This document shows, one piece after another, positions 17,888 to 26,610 of a stretch of 64,000 nt of DNA (position 1 is the stretch's first letter; each line of letters opens with the position of its first letter). Source of the DNA: Mucilaginibacter conchicola (GTDB lineage: Bacteria > Bacteroidota > Bacteroidia > Sphingobacteriales > Sphingobacteriaceae); NCBI RefSeq assembly GCF_003432115.1, contig NZ_QWDC01000001.1:434001-498000 (forward strand), given 5' to 3'. A program made the translations under genes and the position numbers. The notes below the pieces were generated by a model. The model was given only the letters and a program-made list of their open reading frames with translations, ran no database searches and was not told the origin of the DNA.

Positions 17888-18594
17888 TGTGTTACTGTAT
17901 TTAATATTCCGGCCAGCGGGTCTTTTCCGTTAATGCTGCCGATGCTTTCAATTATCTTAAACCTGGCAAAAAGCTCTTCGCTATACCAATCTTCATTTCG
18001 TGTCTTTTTGATCACCTCAGCATGTTCTTTACTGCCATAAGCGAAGGCTTTCATCAACTCGGCGCTTTCCCAAACAGAGAAGGTGGCCTGCCTGTAAACT
18101 GGCGCCTCGCCAATGCCTACAGAGGTTATATACCCCGGAGCAGAAGCCATCAGATGCGCCACCTCATCCACATGCGACCAAAAGTTCTTAAGCCTGCTTG
18201 CGCGGATCGTAGCGCGGGTAAGCACTGCTACAGGGCCATCAATGTCTTTCACGTTGACTTTACCGAAAGGTTCTTTACCATCCCATTTACCATGGCTTTG
18301 CATAGGCCGGCACAAAACCGTCCAGCCCTCGGTAGCCAGCATACGCCACCACTTACTTACAAAAGAGCCTTTGGCAAAACGGTCGTAGGCTTCGCGGTCT
18401 TCCCATACGGCAAGTAAACCCCATTGCTGCCAGTCGGGTTGCAGATCAAATGTGCCGTTGCGGCCTGTGCCTAACAGTTTCCAGAAGGTGCAGCCATCCT
18501 GCAGCATCATAGGCAGGCGGTGCAGAGCCATGGCAAACAGGGCGAAGGGTACAAAAAGCTTGCGGTAACGTACTATAGTGAGGCTAACGATCAT
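17884..18594 (-). CDS. Spheroidene monooxygenase (CrtA)-like protein
   Basis: The 236-residue protein carries the two CrtA-like halves: FWKLLGTGRNGTFDLQPDWQ with LLAVWEDREAYDRF, then GPVAVLTRATIRASRL, SVGIGEAPVYRQATFSVWES and NEDWYSEELFARF. The family in purple bacteria adds a keto group to spheroidene, but relatives are widespread in non-phototrophs, where their substrates are unknown. No carotenoid genes are visible in this window. Conserved histidine and aspartate candidates exist, but I cannot assign the heme or metal ligand. It is co-transcribed with the 82-residue protein. Confidence 0.82.
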   Translation of the reverse strand: MIVSLTIVRYRKLFVPFALFAMALHRLPMMLQDGCTFWKLLGTGRNGTFDLQPDWQQWGLLAVWEDREAYDRFAKGSFVSKWWRMLATEGWTVLCRPMQSHGKWDGKEPFGKVNVKDIDGPVAVLTRATIRASRLKNFWSHVDEVAHLMASAPGYITSVGIGEAPVYRQATFSVWESAELMKAFAYGSKEHAEVIKKTRNEDWYSEELFARFKIIESIGSINGKDPLAGILNTVTQ

Positions 18595-18634
18595 CTGTCC
18601 GCGAATTAAAATATTAAATATGAGATTTAGCTTA

Positions 18635-18664
18635 TTTACTTTCAGCGCAGTGTAATTACTTTTG
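18635..18664 (+). promoter_or_regulatory. Promoter of the fRMsr gene, giving a near-leaderless message
   Basis: TACTTTTG at 18657-18664 fits TAnnTTTG and TTTA at 18635-18638 is 18 bases upstream. The start codon is at 18670, only 5 bases after the box, so transcription would start at or next to the ATG. Confidence 0.55.
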
Positions 18665-18669
18665 CTATC

Positions 18670-19152
18670 ATGGCAGAAGATCTTAAAATCACTACATCAG
18701 CAGATAAAGAGGAGCAATACCGCTCGCTTATCCCACAAATTGAAGCTTTACTTTACGGCGAAACCGACTTGATAGCTAACCTGGCTAACGTGGCGGCAGC
18801 GCTCAAAGAACAATTCAAATGGTTTTGGGTAGGTTTTTACCTGGTAAAAAACAACGAGCTGGTTTTAGGCCCGTTCCAGGGGCCTGTTGCCTGTACGCGT
18901 ATTGCCAAAGGCAAAGGCGTTTGTGGCACCTCATGGGAGAAAGCTGAAGTTTTGGTAGTACCCGATGTTGAAGAATTTCCCGGGCATATTGCCTGTAGTT
19001 CTGCGTCGCGTTCAGAGATCGTTTTACCTTTATTTCACGAAGGGCAGGTGATAGGCGTGCTTGATGTAGACAGCGAAGAACTGGATAAGTTTGATGAGGT
19101 GGATGCTCATTATCTGCAACAGGTTATCCAACTGATAAAATTCAATGCCTAA
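18670..19152 (+). CDS. msrC: Free methionine-(R)-sulfoxide reductase (GAF domain)
   Basis: The 160-residue single GAF-domain protein reduces free Met-R-sulfoxide. The three family cysteines are present at C75, C85 and C109, with the 10 and 24 residue spacing of the E. coli enzyme. Typical surrounding motifs are FWVGFYL, LGPFQGPVACTRI and GVCGTSW. It recycles oxidised methionine in the cytoplasm. The next gene overlaps its end by 8 bases, so it heads a three-gene run with an alpha/beta hydrolase and a DNA glycosylase. Confidence 0.95.
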   Translation: MAEDLKITTSADKEEQYRSLIPQIEALLYGETDLIANLANVAAALKEQFKWFWVGFYLVKNNELVLGPFQGPVACTRIAKGKGVCGTSWEKAEVLVVPDVEEFPGHIACSSASRSEIVLPLFHEGQVIGVLDVDSEELDKFDEVDAHYLQQVIQLIKFNA

Positions 19153-19798
19153 GGTATTTTTGATAGCCGGTTTAGGTGCCGATAAACGCCTGTTTAAAAA
19201 CATCCGCATTCCTGAAGGATACGAAGTTGTTTATGCTGACTGGCTTGAACCTAATCTTACTGATACTTTAGCTGGCTATGCACAATCAATTATCAGTCAG
19301 TATAATATATCTGATTATGATATAGCGATCGGCGTATCATTAGGTGGGGTGATCTCAACTGAAATAGCCAAACGCGTTAACCTTCGCAAGGTAATATTGA
19401 TCTCCAGCATCAAGACAGATTCTGAGGCGCCCTTTTACTTCAATGTCTTCCGAAAGATCCCTGTTTACAAACTTACCTCGGGCGAATTATTTAATAAATT
19501 AGGATTTGTAGTTAGATTGGTATTTGGTTCCATGTCTAAAGAAGATCAGCTCCTTTTTAAAAGCATGTTATCCAATTCATCGCCAGTGTTTCTCAAATGG
19601 GCAATGGGCGCAGTTCTCAACTGGCGCAATGATGTCATCCCGCCAAACCTTTACCATATCATTGGCGATAAAGATCTGGTATTCCCTTACAAAAACATTA
19701 AAAACCCAACGGCAGTTATAAAGGGTGGCACGCACATTATTGTTTTTGACAGAGCAGAAGAGATAAACACCCTGCTTGCCGACATTCTGATTCCATGA
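19145..19798 (+). CDS. Alpha/beta hydrolase
   Basis: The 217-residue protein has the nucleophile elbow GVSLGG with Ser65, an aspartate in IIGDKDLVFP and a histidine in GGTHIIVF, completing a catalytic triad. The start VFLIAGLGADKRLF includes the oxyanion loop. No lid domain is obvious, and the substrate is unknown. It overlaps the upstream msrC gene by 8 bases and the downstream glycosylase by 4, so the three are translated together. Confidence 0.85.
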   Translation: MPKVFLIAGLGADKRLFKNIRIPEGYEVVYADWLEPNLTDTLAGYAQSIISQYNISDYDIAIGVSLGGVISTEIAKRVNLRKVILISSIKTDSEAPFYFNVFRKIPVYKLTSGELFNKLGFVVRLVFGSMSKEDQLLFKSMLSNSSPVFLKWAMGAVLNWRNDVIPPNLYHIIGDKDLVFPYKNIKNPTAVIKGGTHIIVFDRAEEINTLLADILIP

Positions 19799-20397
19799 AA
19801 TTACCCGAACTGTACTATAAAAACCCCAATATAGTTGCCCTTAGTCGCGATTTGTTGGGTAAGTATCTTTTTACCTATATTGGTGGTGAGCTAACCGGTG
19901 GATACATTGTTGAAACAGAGGCCTATGCAGGCGTTATTGATAAAGCTTCGCACTCGTATGGTGGGCGCTTTACACCACGCACCCAAACCATGTATAGTGA
20001 GGGTGGCATAATTTATGTTTACCTGTGCTACGGTATCCACGAGATGCTAAACGTTGTTACATCCTCAGCAGGAGAACCGCACGCTATCCTGATAAGGGCC
20101 ATACAGCCAACCGATGGGATCGAGACCATGCTTCAGCGCCGAAAAATGGCACAACTGAAGCCCAACATCACCAAAGGGCCGGGCTCGGTAGCTAAAGCGA
20201 TGGGAATATCAAGGCAGATAAATGCCGAGAGTTTACAAAGCGATATCATCTGGATAGAAGACAGAGGTTTAACATTCAGCGATGATGAAGTAACAGCAGC
20301 CCCTCGCATAGGTGTTGATTACGCCGGCGAGGATGCATTTTTACCGTACCGTTTTTATGTAAAAGGAAATATTTACGTGAGCAAGCCCAACAAATAG
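19795..20397 (+). CDS. DNA-3-methyladenine glycosylase (AAG/Mpg family)
   Basis: The 200-residue protein removes alkylated purines in base excision repair. The family motifs are VALSRDLLGKYLF, GYIVETEAYAG (catalytic glutamate), SHSYGGRFTPRTQTMY and YVYLCYGIHEMLNVV, and GPGSVAKAMGI near the C-terminus. It overlaps the upstream hydrolase by the ATGA sequence. The neighbouring methionine-sulfoxide reductase suggests a stress repair unit, though that is an inference from position. Confidence 0.94.
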   Translation: MKLPELYYKNPNIVALSRDLLGKYLFTYIGGELTGGYIVETEAYAGVIDKASHSYGGRFTPRTQTMYSEGGIIYVYLCYGIHEMLNVVTSSAGEPHAILIRAIQPTDGIETMLQRRKMAQLKPNITKGPGSVAKAMGISRQINAESLQSDIIWIEDRGLTFSDDEVTAAPRIGVDYAGEDAFLPYRFYVKGNIYVSKPNK

Positions 20398-20446
20398 CAA
20401 TTTCGAGTGGTTATTTGCTCATCTATCTTAAAAAGAAAACACACAA

Positions 20447-20947
20447 ATGAGCAGCGATTGGTCAAGAACAGAAGGCCTTGAATACCTGAAAGACAAGGTA
20501 CAGGAAATTAAAACAGCAATGCTAACTACCTATAGCGAGGAGCATGGCTTCAGCAGCCGCCCTATGGGTACCGCCGATATTGACGATAACGGCAATATAT
20601 GGTTCTTCACCAATGAATATTCGCCGAAGGTGAGCGAAATATCAATGGAGAACACAGTATCGTTAACCTACTCTGATGTGGATAACCACACTTACCTGAG
20701 CATAGTTGGCGAGGCCAAAGTTGTTGAAGATGAAGAAAAAATGAAAGAGCTTTGGAACCCTTTTATCGAAGCTTTTTTCCCTGAAGGATTAAGCGACCCT
20801 AAACTGACATTGCTGAAAGTAGAACCTAACGATGCCGAATACTGGGATAGCAGCAATAGCCGTATGGTAGTGTTGTTTAATATGCTCAAAGCCCGCCTAA
20901 CCGGCAAACAATATGACGAGGGCAAGCACGGCCACGTAGCACTTTAA
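20447..20947 (+). CDS. Pyridoxamine 5'-phosphate oxidase-family (general stress) protein
   Basis: The 166-residue protein has a split-barrel flavin-binding fold seen in general stress protein 26 homologues: AMLTTYSEEHGFSSRPMGTAD, GNIWFFTNEYSPKVSEI and YLSIVGEAKVVEDEEKMKEL. It probably binds FMN or F420-like cofactor; the substrate is not known. It sits 49 bases after the glycosylase gene and ends before a strong terminator. Confidence 0.88.
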   Translation: MSSDWSRTEGLEYLKDKVQEIKTAMLTTYSEEHGFSSRPMGTADIDDNGNIWFFTNEYSPKVSEISMENTVSLTYSDVDNHTYLSIVGEAKVVEDEEKMKELWNPFIEAFFPEGLSDPKLTLLKVEPNDAEYWDSSNSRMVVLFNMLKARLTGKQYDEGKHGHVAL

Positions 20948-20966
20948 GACATATAGCCCAACAGAT

Positions 20967-21006
20967 AAAAACCACAACGTACAACCGTTGTGGTTTTATT
21001 TTTTTA
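20967..21006 (+). terminator. Terminator after the PPOX-family gene
   Basis: AAAACCACAACG / CGTTGTGGTTTT stem with a TACAAC loop followed by ATTTTTTT. Confidence 0.92.
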
Positions 21007-21052
21007 CGACCATCTGCTTCTCACAAATTGAATTAATGCCTAATATTGACCT

Positions 21053-22342
21053 ATGATCTACCAGGATACATTTGGGTTTGCCCAACAGCAAGACGAGCAG
21101 GATGAGCTAAAAAGCTTCCGCGATGAGTTTCTGTTTCCGCAACATAACGGACACAAGGTTATCTATCTCTGCGGTAATTCCCTTGGTTTACAACCCAAAT
21201 CTGCAGGCCAGTATATCAAAATCCAACTGGATAACTGGGAGAACTTTGCTGTTGAAGGATGGTTTATGGGCGATGATCCCTGGCTGAGTTATCATAAAGC
21301 CTTATTACCCACATTATCAGGCTTATTAGGGGCAAATGATAGGGAGATAACTGTAATGAACTCACTTACAGTTAATCTTCACTTACTGATGGTAAGTTTC
21401 TATAAACCAACCAATAAACGTTTTAAAATATTGATGGAAGCGGGCGCGTTCCCGTCAGACCAATACGCGGTTGAAAGTCAGGTACGCTTCCATGGCTTTA
21501 ATCCTAAAGAGGCCATAATAGAAGTTACTCCGCGTGCTGGTGAGGTTACTTTGCGCACCGCAGATATCATTGCACAGATAGAAGATAATGCCGATGAGAT
21601 AGCGCTGGTATTGTTCAGTGGGATCAATTACTACACCGGCCAGCTGTTTGATATGGAATCCATTGTAAAAGCCGGCCACAAAGCAGGAGCGATGGTGGGT
21701 TTAGACCTTGCCCACGCTGCAGGTAACGTGCCGCTGCAATTACATAACTGGGGTGCCGATTTTGCCAGCTGGTGCTCTTACAAATACATGAACTCGGGGC
21801 CGGGCGGCATAAGCGGAGCCTTTGTACACGAGCGGCATTTTGCCAATGATAAGCTAAACCGCTTTGCAGGATGGTGGGGCTACCGCCGCGATAAACAATT
21901 TTTGATGCAGCCGGGCTTCGATCCTGAATTGGGCGCACAAGGCTGGAATGTAAGTACCAGCCCGGTAGTGTTGATGGCGATGCATAAAGCGTCGTTAGAT
22001 ATCTTTGAAAAGGCAGGTGGTATCGTTCCGCTCAGAAAGAAAGGAGACCTGCTAACGGGCTACTTAGAATACCTCATCAACAACATCAATCAAAAGCAGG
22101 GCGAAGAGGTTTATCGCATCATTACACCAAAAGATCAAAAAGACAGGGGCAGCCAGCTATCTGTAGTTTGCAAACGCGATGCCCGCGCTATTTTTGACTA
22201 CCTGGCGCAAAACGGCATTATCGGCGACTGGCGCGAACCCGATGTGATCCGTTTGAGTCCGGTGCCGCTTTATAATTCATTCACCGATATTTATCACGCC
22301 GCTGAAGGCCTTTTTAAAGCCCTTGGCGCCACCAACGCATAA
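21053..22342 (+). CDS. kynU: Kynureninase
   Basis: The 429-residue PLP enzyme splits kynurenine or 3-hydroxykynurenine into anthranilate or 3-hydroxyanthranilate plus alanine. The N-terminal YLCGNSLGLQPK, the LDLAHAAGN aspartate and SYKYMNSGPGG with PLP lysine K244 are typical. Other kyn genes are not in the window, so whether it serves tryptophan breakdown or de novo NAD synthesis is unclear. Bestrophin and a histone-deacetylase-family gene follow closely on the same strand. Confidence 0.95.
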   Translation: MIYQDTFGFAQQQDEQDELKSFRDEFLFPQHNGHKVIYLCGNSLGLQPKSAGQYIKIQLDNWENFAVEGWFMGDDPWLSYHKALLPTLSGLLGANDREITVMNSLTVNLHLLMVSFYKPTNKRFKILMEAGAFPSDQYAVESQVRFHGFNPKEAIIEVTPRAGEVTLRTADIIAQIEDNADEIALVLFSGINYYTGQLFDMESIVKAGHKAGAMVGLDLAHAAGNVPLQLHNWGADFASWCSYKYMNSGPGGISGAFVHERHFANDKLNRFAGWWGYRRDKQFLMQPGFDPELGAQGWNVSTSPVVLMAMHKASLDIFEKAGGIVPLRKKGDLLTGYLEYLINNINQKQGEEVYRIITPKDQKDRGSQLSVVCKRDARAIFDYLAQNGIIGDWREPDVIRLSPVPLYNSFTDIYHAAEGLFKALGATNA

Positions 22343-22345
22343 CTT

Positions 22346-23209
22346 ATGGTATCATATAACCCCAAGCAATGGTTTAAGCTTTTATTCAGGGTAGAAAAGG
22401 CCGATACACTTCGTGAGCTTTTTCCGCTAATGCTGGTACTGGCAGCTTATGCCGGCATCGTCACCTATCTGCTTACTGATCTTTGGCATCTGCCTGAGAC
22501 ATCGATGCTGAAGAAAGTGATCTATATCCACCAAACTATCGGGTTTGTATTCTCGTTATTGCTGGCTTTCCGCATCAATTCTGCTTATGACCGCTGGTGG
22601 GAAGGCCGTAAACTGTGGGGCAGTCTGGTGAATAACAGCCGCAACCTGGCTATCAAGCTAAAACATTTGGTTGGTGCGCAGGAGGCTGCTTTTTTCAATT
22701 ACGCCATTCCGCGTTATGCCAGGGCGATGAAAGACCACCTGCGGGATACTTATACTGCAGAAGAGAGCAGCATCGCTATTGATCCGTCTAAGCATGTTCC
22801 TAACCAGATCGCATCGGCCATCATCGGCGAGGTTTACCGCCTCAATAAAGCAGGGCAGATAAACCCCGAGCAATTGGTGAGCATAACTACCGAAATTACT
22901 TCGTTTACAGATATTTGTGGCGCGTGCGAACGTATCAAGAAAACACCGATACCATTTTCATACAGCGTATTTATCAAGAAGTTCATCTTCCTGTACATGA
23001 TGACCTTGCCACTCACCTGGTGCTTTGATCTCAAGTATTTTATTATGCCGATCATTGCTATCGTATTATACGTATTTGGCAGTATTGAGCTGATAGCCGA
23101 GGAAATTGAAGATCCCTTTGGCCACGACCCGAACGATCTGCCGCTGGATGATATCAGCAACAACATCCGTAAGCACGTAGGCGAAATATTTGAGGGCAAA
23201 AATGCTTAG
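22346..23209 (+). CDS. Bestrophin-family anion channel
   Basis: The 287-residue membrane protein belongs to the bestrophin/UPF0187 family, which forms pentameric anion or cation channels. The signature region LLAFRINSAYDRWWEGRKLWG with NNSRNLA is clear. Hydrophobic helices lie near 25-45, 60-80, 210-230 and 235-255. It starts 3 bases after kynU and overlaps the next gene by 8 bases. The ion carried cannot be told from sequence. Confidence 0.92.
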   Translation: MVSYNPKQWFKLLFRVEKADTLRELFPLMLVLAAYAGIVTYLLTDLWHLPETSMLKKVIYIHQTIGFVFSLLLAFRINSAYDRWWEGRKLWGSLVNNSRNLAIKLKHLVGAQEAAFFNYAIPRYARAMKDHLRDTYTAEESSIAIDPSKHVPNQIASAIIGEVYRLNKAGQINPEQLVSITTEITSFTDICGACERIKKTPIPFSYSVFIKKFIFLYMMTLPLTWCFDLKYFIMPIIAIVLYVFGSIELIAEEIEDPFGHDPNDLPLDDISNNIRKHVGEIFEGKNA

Positions 23210-24104
23210 GATAGCGTTCGATCCCATATACGCGCACCCGCTGCCGGAAGGCCATCGCTTCCCGATGCTAAAGTACGAGCTGATACCTGAGCAATTACTA
23301 TACGAGGGCATCATCACTCAGGAAAATGTTTTTTCACCTGAACTGGTAGATGAGGAAATTATCCTGCTTACCCATGATGCTGATTATTGGCAGCAACTCC
23401 GCGATCTGACATTGCCACCCAAAGAACAACGCCGCACCGGCTTCCCGTTAACTCAACGTTTGGTAGATAGGGAAAGATGCATTGCCCAGGGCACCATTGA
23501 CGGATGCAGGTACGCTAAAGCGTATGGTATAGCCTTTAATGTAGCAGGTGGCACACACCATGCAGGCAGCAACTGGGGAGAAGGTTTTTGCTTATTAAAT
23601 GACCAGGCTATAGCTGCTAACTATTTATTAAATAACAACTTATCGCAATCTGTTTTAATTGTAGATTTAGACGTTCACCAGGGAAATGGTACAGCGCAGA
23701 TATTTGAGAACGATCCGCGGGTATTCACCTTCTCTATGCATGGCGATAAGAATTTCCCATTCAGAAAAGAACGCTCAAACCTCGACATCCCGTTGGATGA
23801 CGGCATGGCTGATGAGGAATATTTAACCCTGCTTAAAAATACATTACCCCAATTAATCGCGCAGCAAAAGCCCGATTTTATCTTTTATCTCTCGGGCGTA
23901 GATGTGCTATCATCAGATAAACTGGGCAAACTCTCGCTCAGCAAAGAGGCCTGTAAAGAGCGCGACAGATTTGTACTCTCGCAATGCAAACAGGCCGGCA
24001 TACCGGTACAGGTAAGCATGGGCGGGGGATATTCGCCGCAAATAAAGGATATTGTTGAGGCGCACTGTAACACCTACCGTGTAGCGGTTGAGCTATTCTT
24101 TTAG
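23202..24104 (+). CDS. Histone deacetylase superfamily protein
   Basis: The 300-residue class II HDAC-like protein has the histidine pair GTHHAG, metal ligands in VDLDVHQGNGTAQIF, SMHGDKNFPF and GVDVLSSDKLGKLSLS. Such bacterial enzymes include acetylpolyamine amidohydrolases and acetoin-utilisation proteins; the substrate here is not known. ATG at 23202 gives the normal start, overlapping the bestrophin gene by 8 bases; an upstream in-frame ATG at 23190 adds only four residues. Its 3' end overlaps the convergent MATE gene by 12 bases. Confidence 0.9.
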   Translation: MLRIAFDPIYAHPLPEGHRFPMLKYELIPEQLLYEGIITQENVFSPELVDEEIILLTHDADYWQQLRDLTLPPKEQRRTGFPLTQRLVDRERCIAQGTIDGCRYAKAYGIAFNVAGGTHHAGSNWGEGFCLLNDQAIAANYLLNNNLSQSVLIVDLDVHQGNGTAQIFENDPRVFTFSMHGDKNFPFRKERSNLDIPLDDGMADEEYLTLLKNTLPQLIAQQKPDFIFYLSGVDVLSSDKLGKLSLSKEACKERDRFVLSQCKQAGIPVQVSMGGGYSPQIKDIVEAHCNTYRVAVELFF

Positions 24105-25469
24105 ATCGTCAACGATAACCAGTTGTTGCTTTTTGCTGATGTTCTGGAACCTGAAGAACAGCATAATCGATGATGCTGCCAATCCGCAAACCAGTCCGTA
24201 CCAAACACCCGCCACCCCGAATTTGAAATAGATACCGAGTAAGTAAGCTACCGGTAAACCAATACTCCAATAAGATATAAAAGTAATAATGGTGGGGATA
24301 TTTACATCGCCCATACCGCGCAATATACCCAGGCCAACCACTTGCGTACCATCAAACAACTGAAAAAATGCAGCTACCACAAGTAACTGTGCTGCAATGG
24401 CTATCACTCGTTTATCTGTGGTGTATATCCACGGCAACAACTGGTTGCAGAAGGTAAATATCAGCGCTGTGATGCACATGAATACGATAACGATGTGGTA
24501 GTTAGAGATGGCAGATAAACGCAACTCACGGTGCTTGCCTGCGCCAAAATAATTACCGGATCGTACTGCTGCTGCAGATGATACTCCGCTGGCCATCATG
24601 TAGGTCATGGCCGCTAATGATATGGCTATCTGGTGGGCAGCCTGTTGTACAGGGCCAATAGTACCGATAAGGATAGAAGCTCCACCGAAAGCGCTCAATT
24701 CAAAAGTGGCTTGTAATGCCACAGGCATGCCTATCTTCAGTAATTCTTTTATACGGCCCCATTGTACGTTCTTGAATGCAAATTCGTGCAGGTATTTTTT
24801 GAAAGATGGTGAACGGAATACGTAAAAACCCATGGCAAGAGCCATCAGGCACCTGTCGATCAAAGTGCTGTACCCCACGCCACGAATGCCCATAGGTGGG
24901 ATACCAAACATACCTTTCACCAGTACGATGCCCACTAAAATATTGAGTATGTTACCCACAATGGTGATGTACATAGCCTGTTTGGTAAAGCCCAGGCCTT
25001 GTGCAAATTGTTTAAAGGCATCAAAAATCATTAGTGGTACCATGGATAAGCTGAGCAGAAACAGAAAAGGCTTTGCTTGCTCAACAACCACCGGCGATTG
25101 ATCCAGCCTGTTAATGAATAACGCCATTACTGAATATACCGCTGCGAATAGCACAAAGCTGGAAAGGATATTTAGTAGCAAACTATTGCTTAGCAAACGC
25201 CCGCACTCGGCAAAATTACCACGACCGTTATGCTGCGCGATAAGAGGGGTAATGCCATAGCTTATCCCTAAACCAATGGCCAGTGGCACCAGGAAGGTAC
25301 TGATGGATAACGAGACCGCTGCAAGCGCATTTGTACCCGCAAACTGACCGACGATAATAGTATCAGATAGCTGCACCAGCGTATGGCCAATCTGCGACAA
25401 CACCACCGGAATGGCCAGTTTAAGGCTGTCACGATAGTAAGAGTTATATTTTTGGTACAGGTTATTCAT
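24093..25469 (-). CDS. MATE-family multidrug efflux transporter
   Basis: The 458-residue protein has twelve predicted membrane helices in two halves, with LAIPVVLSQIGHTLVQLSDT and VGQFAGTNALAAVSL near the start, typical of NorM/DinF-type transporters that export cationic drugs in exchange for Na+ or H+. ATG at 25469 is preferred; an upstream in-frame TTG adds nine residues of low quality. It ends inside the last codons of the convergent deacetylase gene. The transported compound is unknown. Confidence 0.93.
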   Translation of the reverse strand: MNNLYQKYNSYYRDSLKLAIPVVLSQIGHTLVQLSDTIIVGQFAGTNALAAVSLSISTFLVPLAIGLGISYGITPLIAQHNGRGNFAECGRLLSNSLLLNILSSFVLFAAVYSVMALFINRLDQSPVVVEQAKPFLFLLSLSMVPLMIFDAFKQFAQGLGFTKQAMYITIVGNILNILVGIVLVKGMFGIPPMGIRGVGYSTLIDRCLMALAMGFYVFRSPSFKKYLHEFAFKNVQWGRIKELLKIGMPVALQATFELSAFGGASILIGTIGPVQQAAHQIAISLAAMTYMMASGVSSAAAVRSGNYFGAGKHRELRLSAISNYHIVIVFMCITALIFTFCNQLLPWIYTTDKRVIAIAAQLLVVAAFFQLFDGTQVVGLGILRGMGDVNIPTIITFISYWSIGLPVAYLLGIYFKFGVAGVWYGLVCGLAASSIMLFFRFQNISKKQQLVIVDDLKE

Positions 25470-25513
25470 GGCCGGCTGAGTGGGGAGAGCCGGCAAATGT
25501 AAGCAATAAGCTT

Positions 25514-26143
25514 TTAACCCTGCATGGCTGTGTAAAACTCTTCTTTTTCGGTAGTGTGCACGGCCAAAACCCCTGATAATACCAGATCAACCAAAATGCG
25601 TTGCGCACGCCTGCGGCCAATGTTCAGCAGGGTACAAAACTCTTTTACGGTGATACGTTCCTGTTTATTCAAGTGCTCCAGCAGGGCTTTTTCTTTTGAT
25701 GAATATTCTATCAGCACACCACGCTCATCCGCCCCGCGGCGAAGCACATCAACCACTACTTTGCTGGCCAGTACGCTTTTATCTTTTACGCGGATGTAAA
25801 CCCACCATTTACCATCCTCAGCAAGGGCGGAGTGGGGCTTCTCGGTACTTTCCGGTATATCAACCATCAGTACTATTTTATCGTCGTAGTATACTTCTTC
25901 AAAAACAGGATCAAGCGCCGGTCGACAGAAAAAGTGGGCTGCCTTTTCTATCATATAGCGCTCCTCGGTCTCGTCCTTAACGCCTTTTATGGTGCCGTCA
26001 TCCAGCACACCTATAAGCAAACGCCCACCCACATTATTAGCGAACGATACCATTGTTTTGGCTATCTTTTCGCAACTGGTTATGGTTTTCTTAAAGTCGA
26101 GTTTTACGCCTTCTCCCTCAAGTATCTGTCTCTTTAAATTCAT
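25514..26143 (-). CDS. AlbA_2 (Schlafen-type) domain protein with winged-helix C-terminus
   Basis: The 209-residue protein has an AlbA_2 domain at about 1-130, with EGEGVKLDFKKTITSCEKIAKTM, SFANNVGGRLLIGVLDDGTIKG and VDIPESTEKPH. A C-terminal helix-turn-helix-like segment follows (ERITVKEFCTLLNIGRRRAQRILVDLVLSGVL), suggesting nucleic-acid binding. Such proteins are putative regulators in bacteria, but the target is unknown. The gene lies 17 bases before the next downstream gene (GNAT) end and is transcribed with its neighbours on the minus strand. Confidence 0.85.
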   Translation of the reverse strand: MNLKRQILEGEGVKLDFKKTITSCEKIAKTMVSFANNVGGRLLIGVLDDGTIKGVKDETEERYMIEKAAHFFCRPALDPVFEEVYYDDKIVLMVDIPESTEKPHSALAEDGKWWVYIRVKDKSVLASKVVVDVLRRGADERGVLIEYSSKEKALLEHLNKQERITVKEFCTLLNIGRRRAQRILVDLVLSGVLAVHTTEKEEFYTAMQG

Positions 26144-26160
26144 CTCTCAATTCCTCAGTT

Positions 26161-26610
26161 CTATTTATATGGCGTAAATATTTCCATCCAACGGTCGGCA
26201 CGGGTTATCTGCTCAAACCCAAATTGTTTATACAAACCGTGTGCATCCAGCGTGGCCAGTACAAAACGGCGCAGTCCCTGCAAATCAGGGTGCGAAATAA
26301 TGGTTTGCACCAACCATTTTGATAAGCCGATATTGCGGTAAGGCTCAAGCACAAAAACGTCACACAGATAAGCAAAAGTGGCCTTATCAGTAATTACACG
26401 TGCAAACCCGGCCAGCTTACCATCTTTATAAACGCCAAAACACAGCGAATTGTCTATCGCTTTTCTCAGTTTATCTGCAGGAATACCTTTGGCCCAGTAT
26501 GATTCGCCATCCAGGTAGTTGAATATTGTATCAAAATCAAGCAGCGAATTATCGGTTGAGATCTGATATCCTTTGTTAGCGAACCGGGCATCATTCATGT
26601 ACACTGACAT
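26161..26610 (-). CDS. GNAT-family N-acetyltransferase
   Basis: The 149-residue protein has the acetyl-CoA binding region DVFVLEPYRNIGLSKWLVQTII, which carries a weak form of the R/QxxGxG/A loop (YRNIGLS), and LATLDAHGLYKQFGFEQI near the C-terminus. These are typical of the YjaB/ElaA-like GNAT enzymes. The acceptor molecule is unknown. It starts exactly where the DUF4442 gene ends, so the two are one transcript. Confidence 0.87.
   Translation of the reverse strand: MSVYMNDARFANKGYQISTDNSLLDFDTIFNYLDGESYWAKGIPADKLRKAIDNSLCFGVYKDGKLAGFARVITDKATFAYLCDVFVLEPYRNIGLSKWLVQTIISHPDLQGLRRFVLATLDAHGLYKQFGFEQITRADRWMEIFTPYK

Noticed and set aside
25470..25496. TTG start nine residues upstream for the MATE transporter
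   Set aside because: The ATG at 25469 gives the usual N-terminus and the extra residues carry no family signal.
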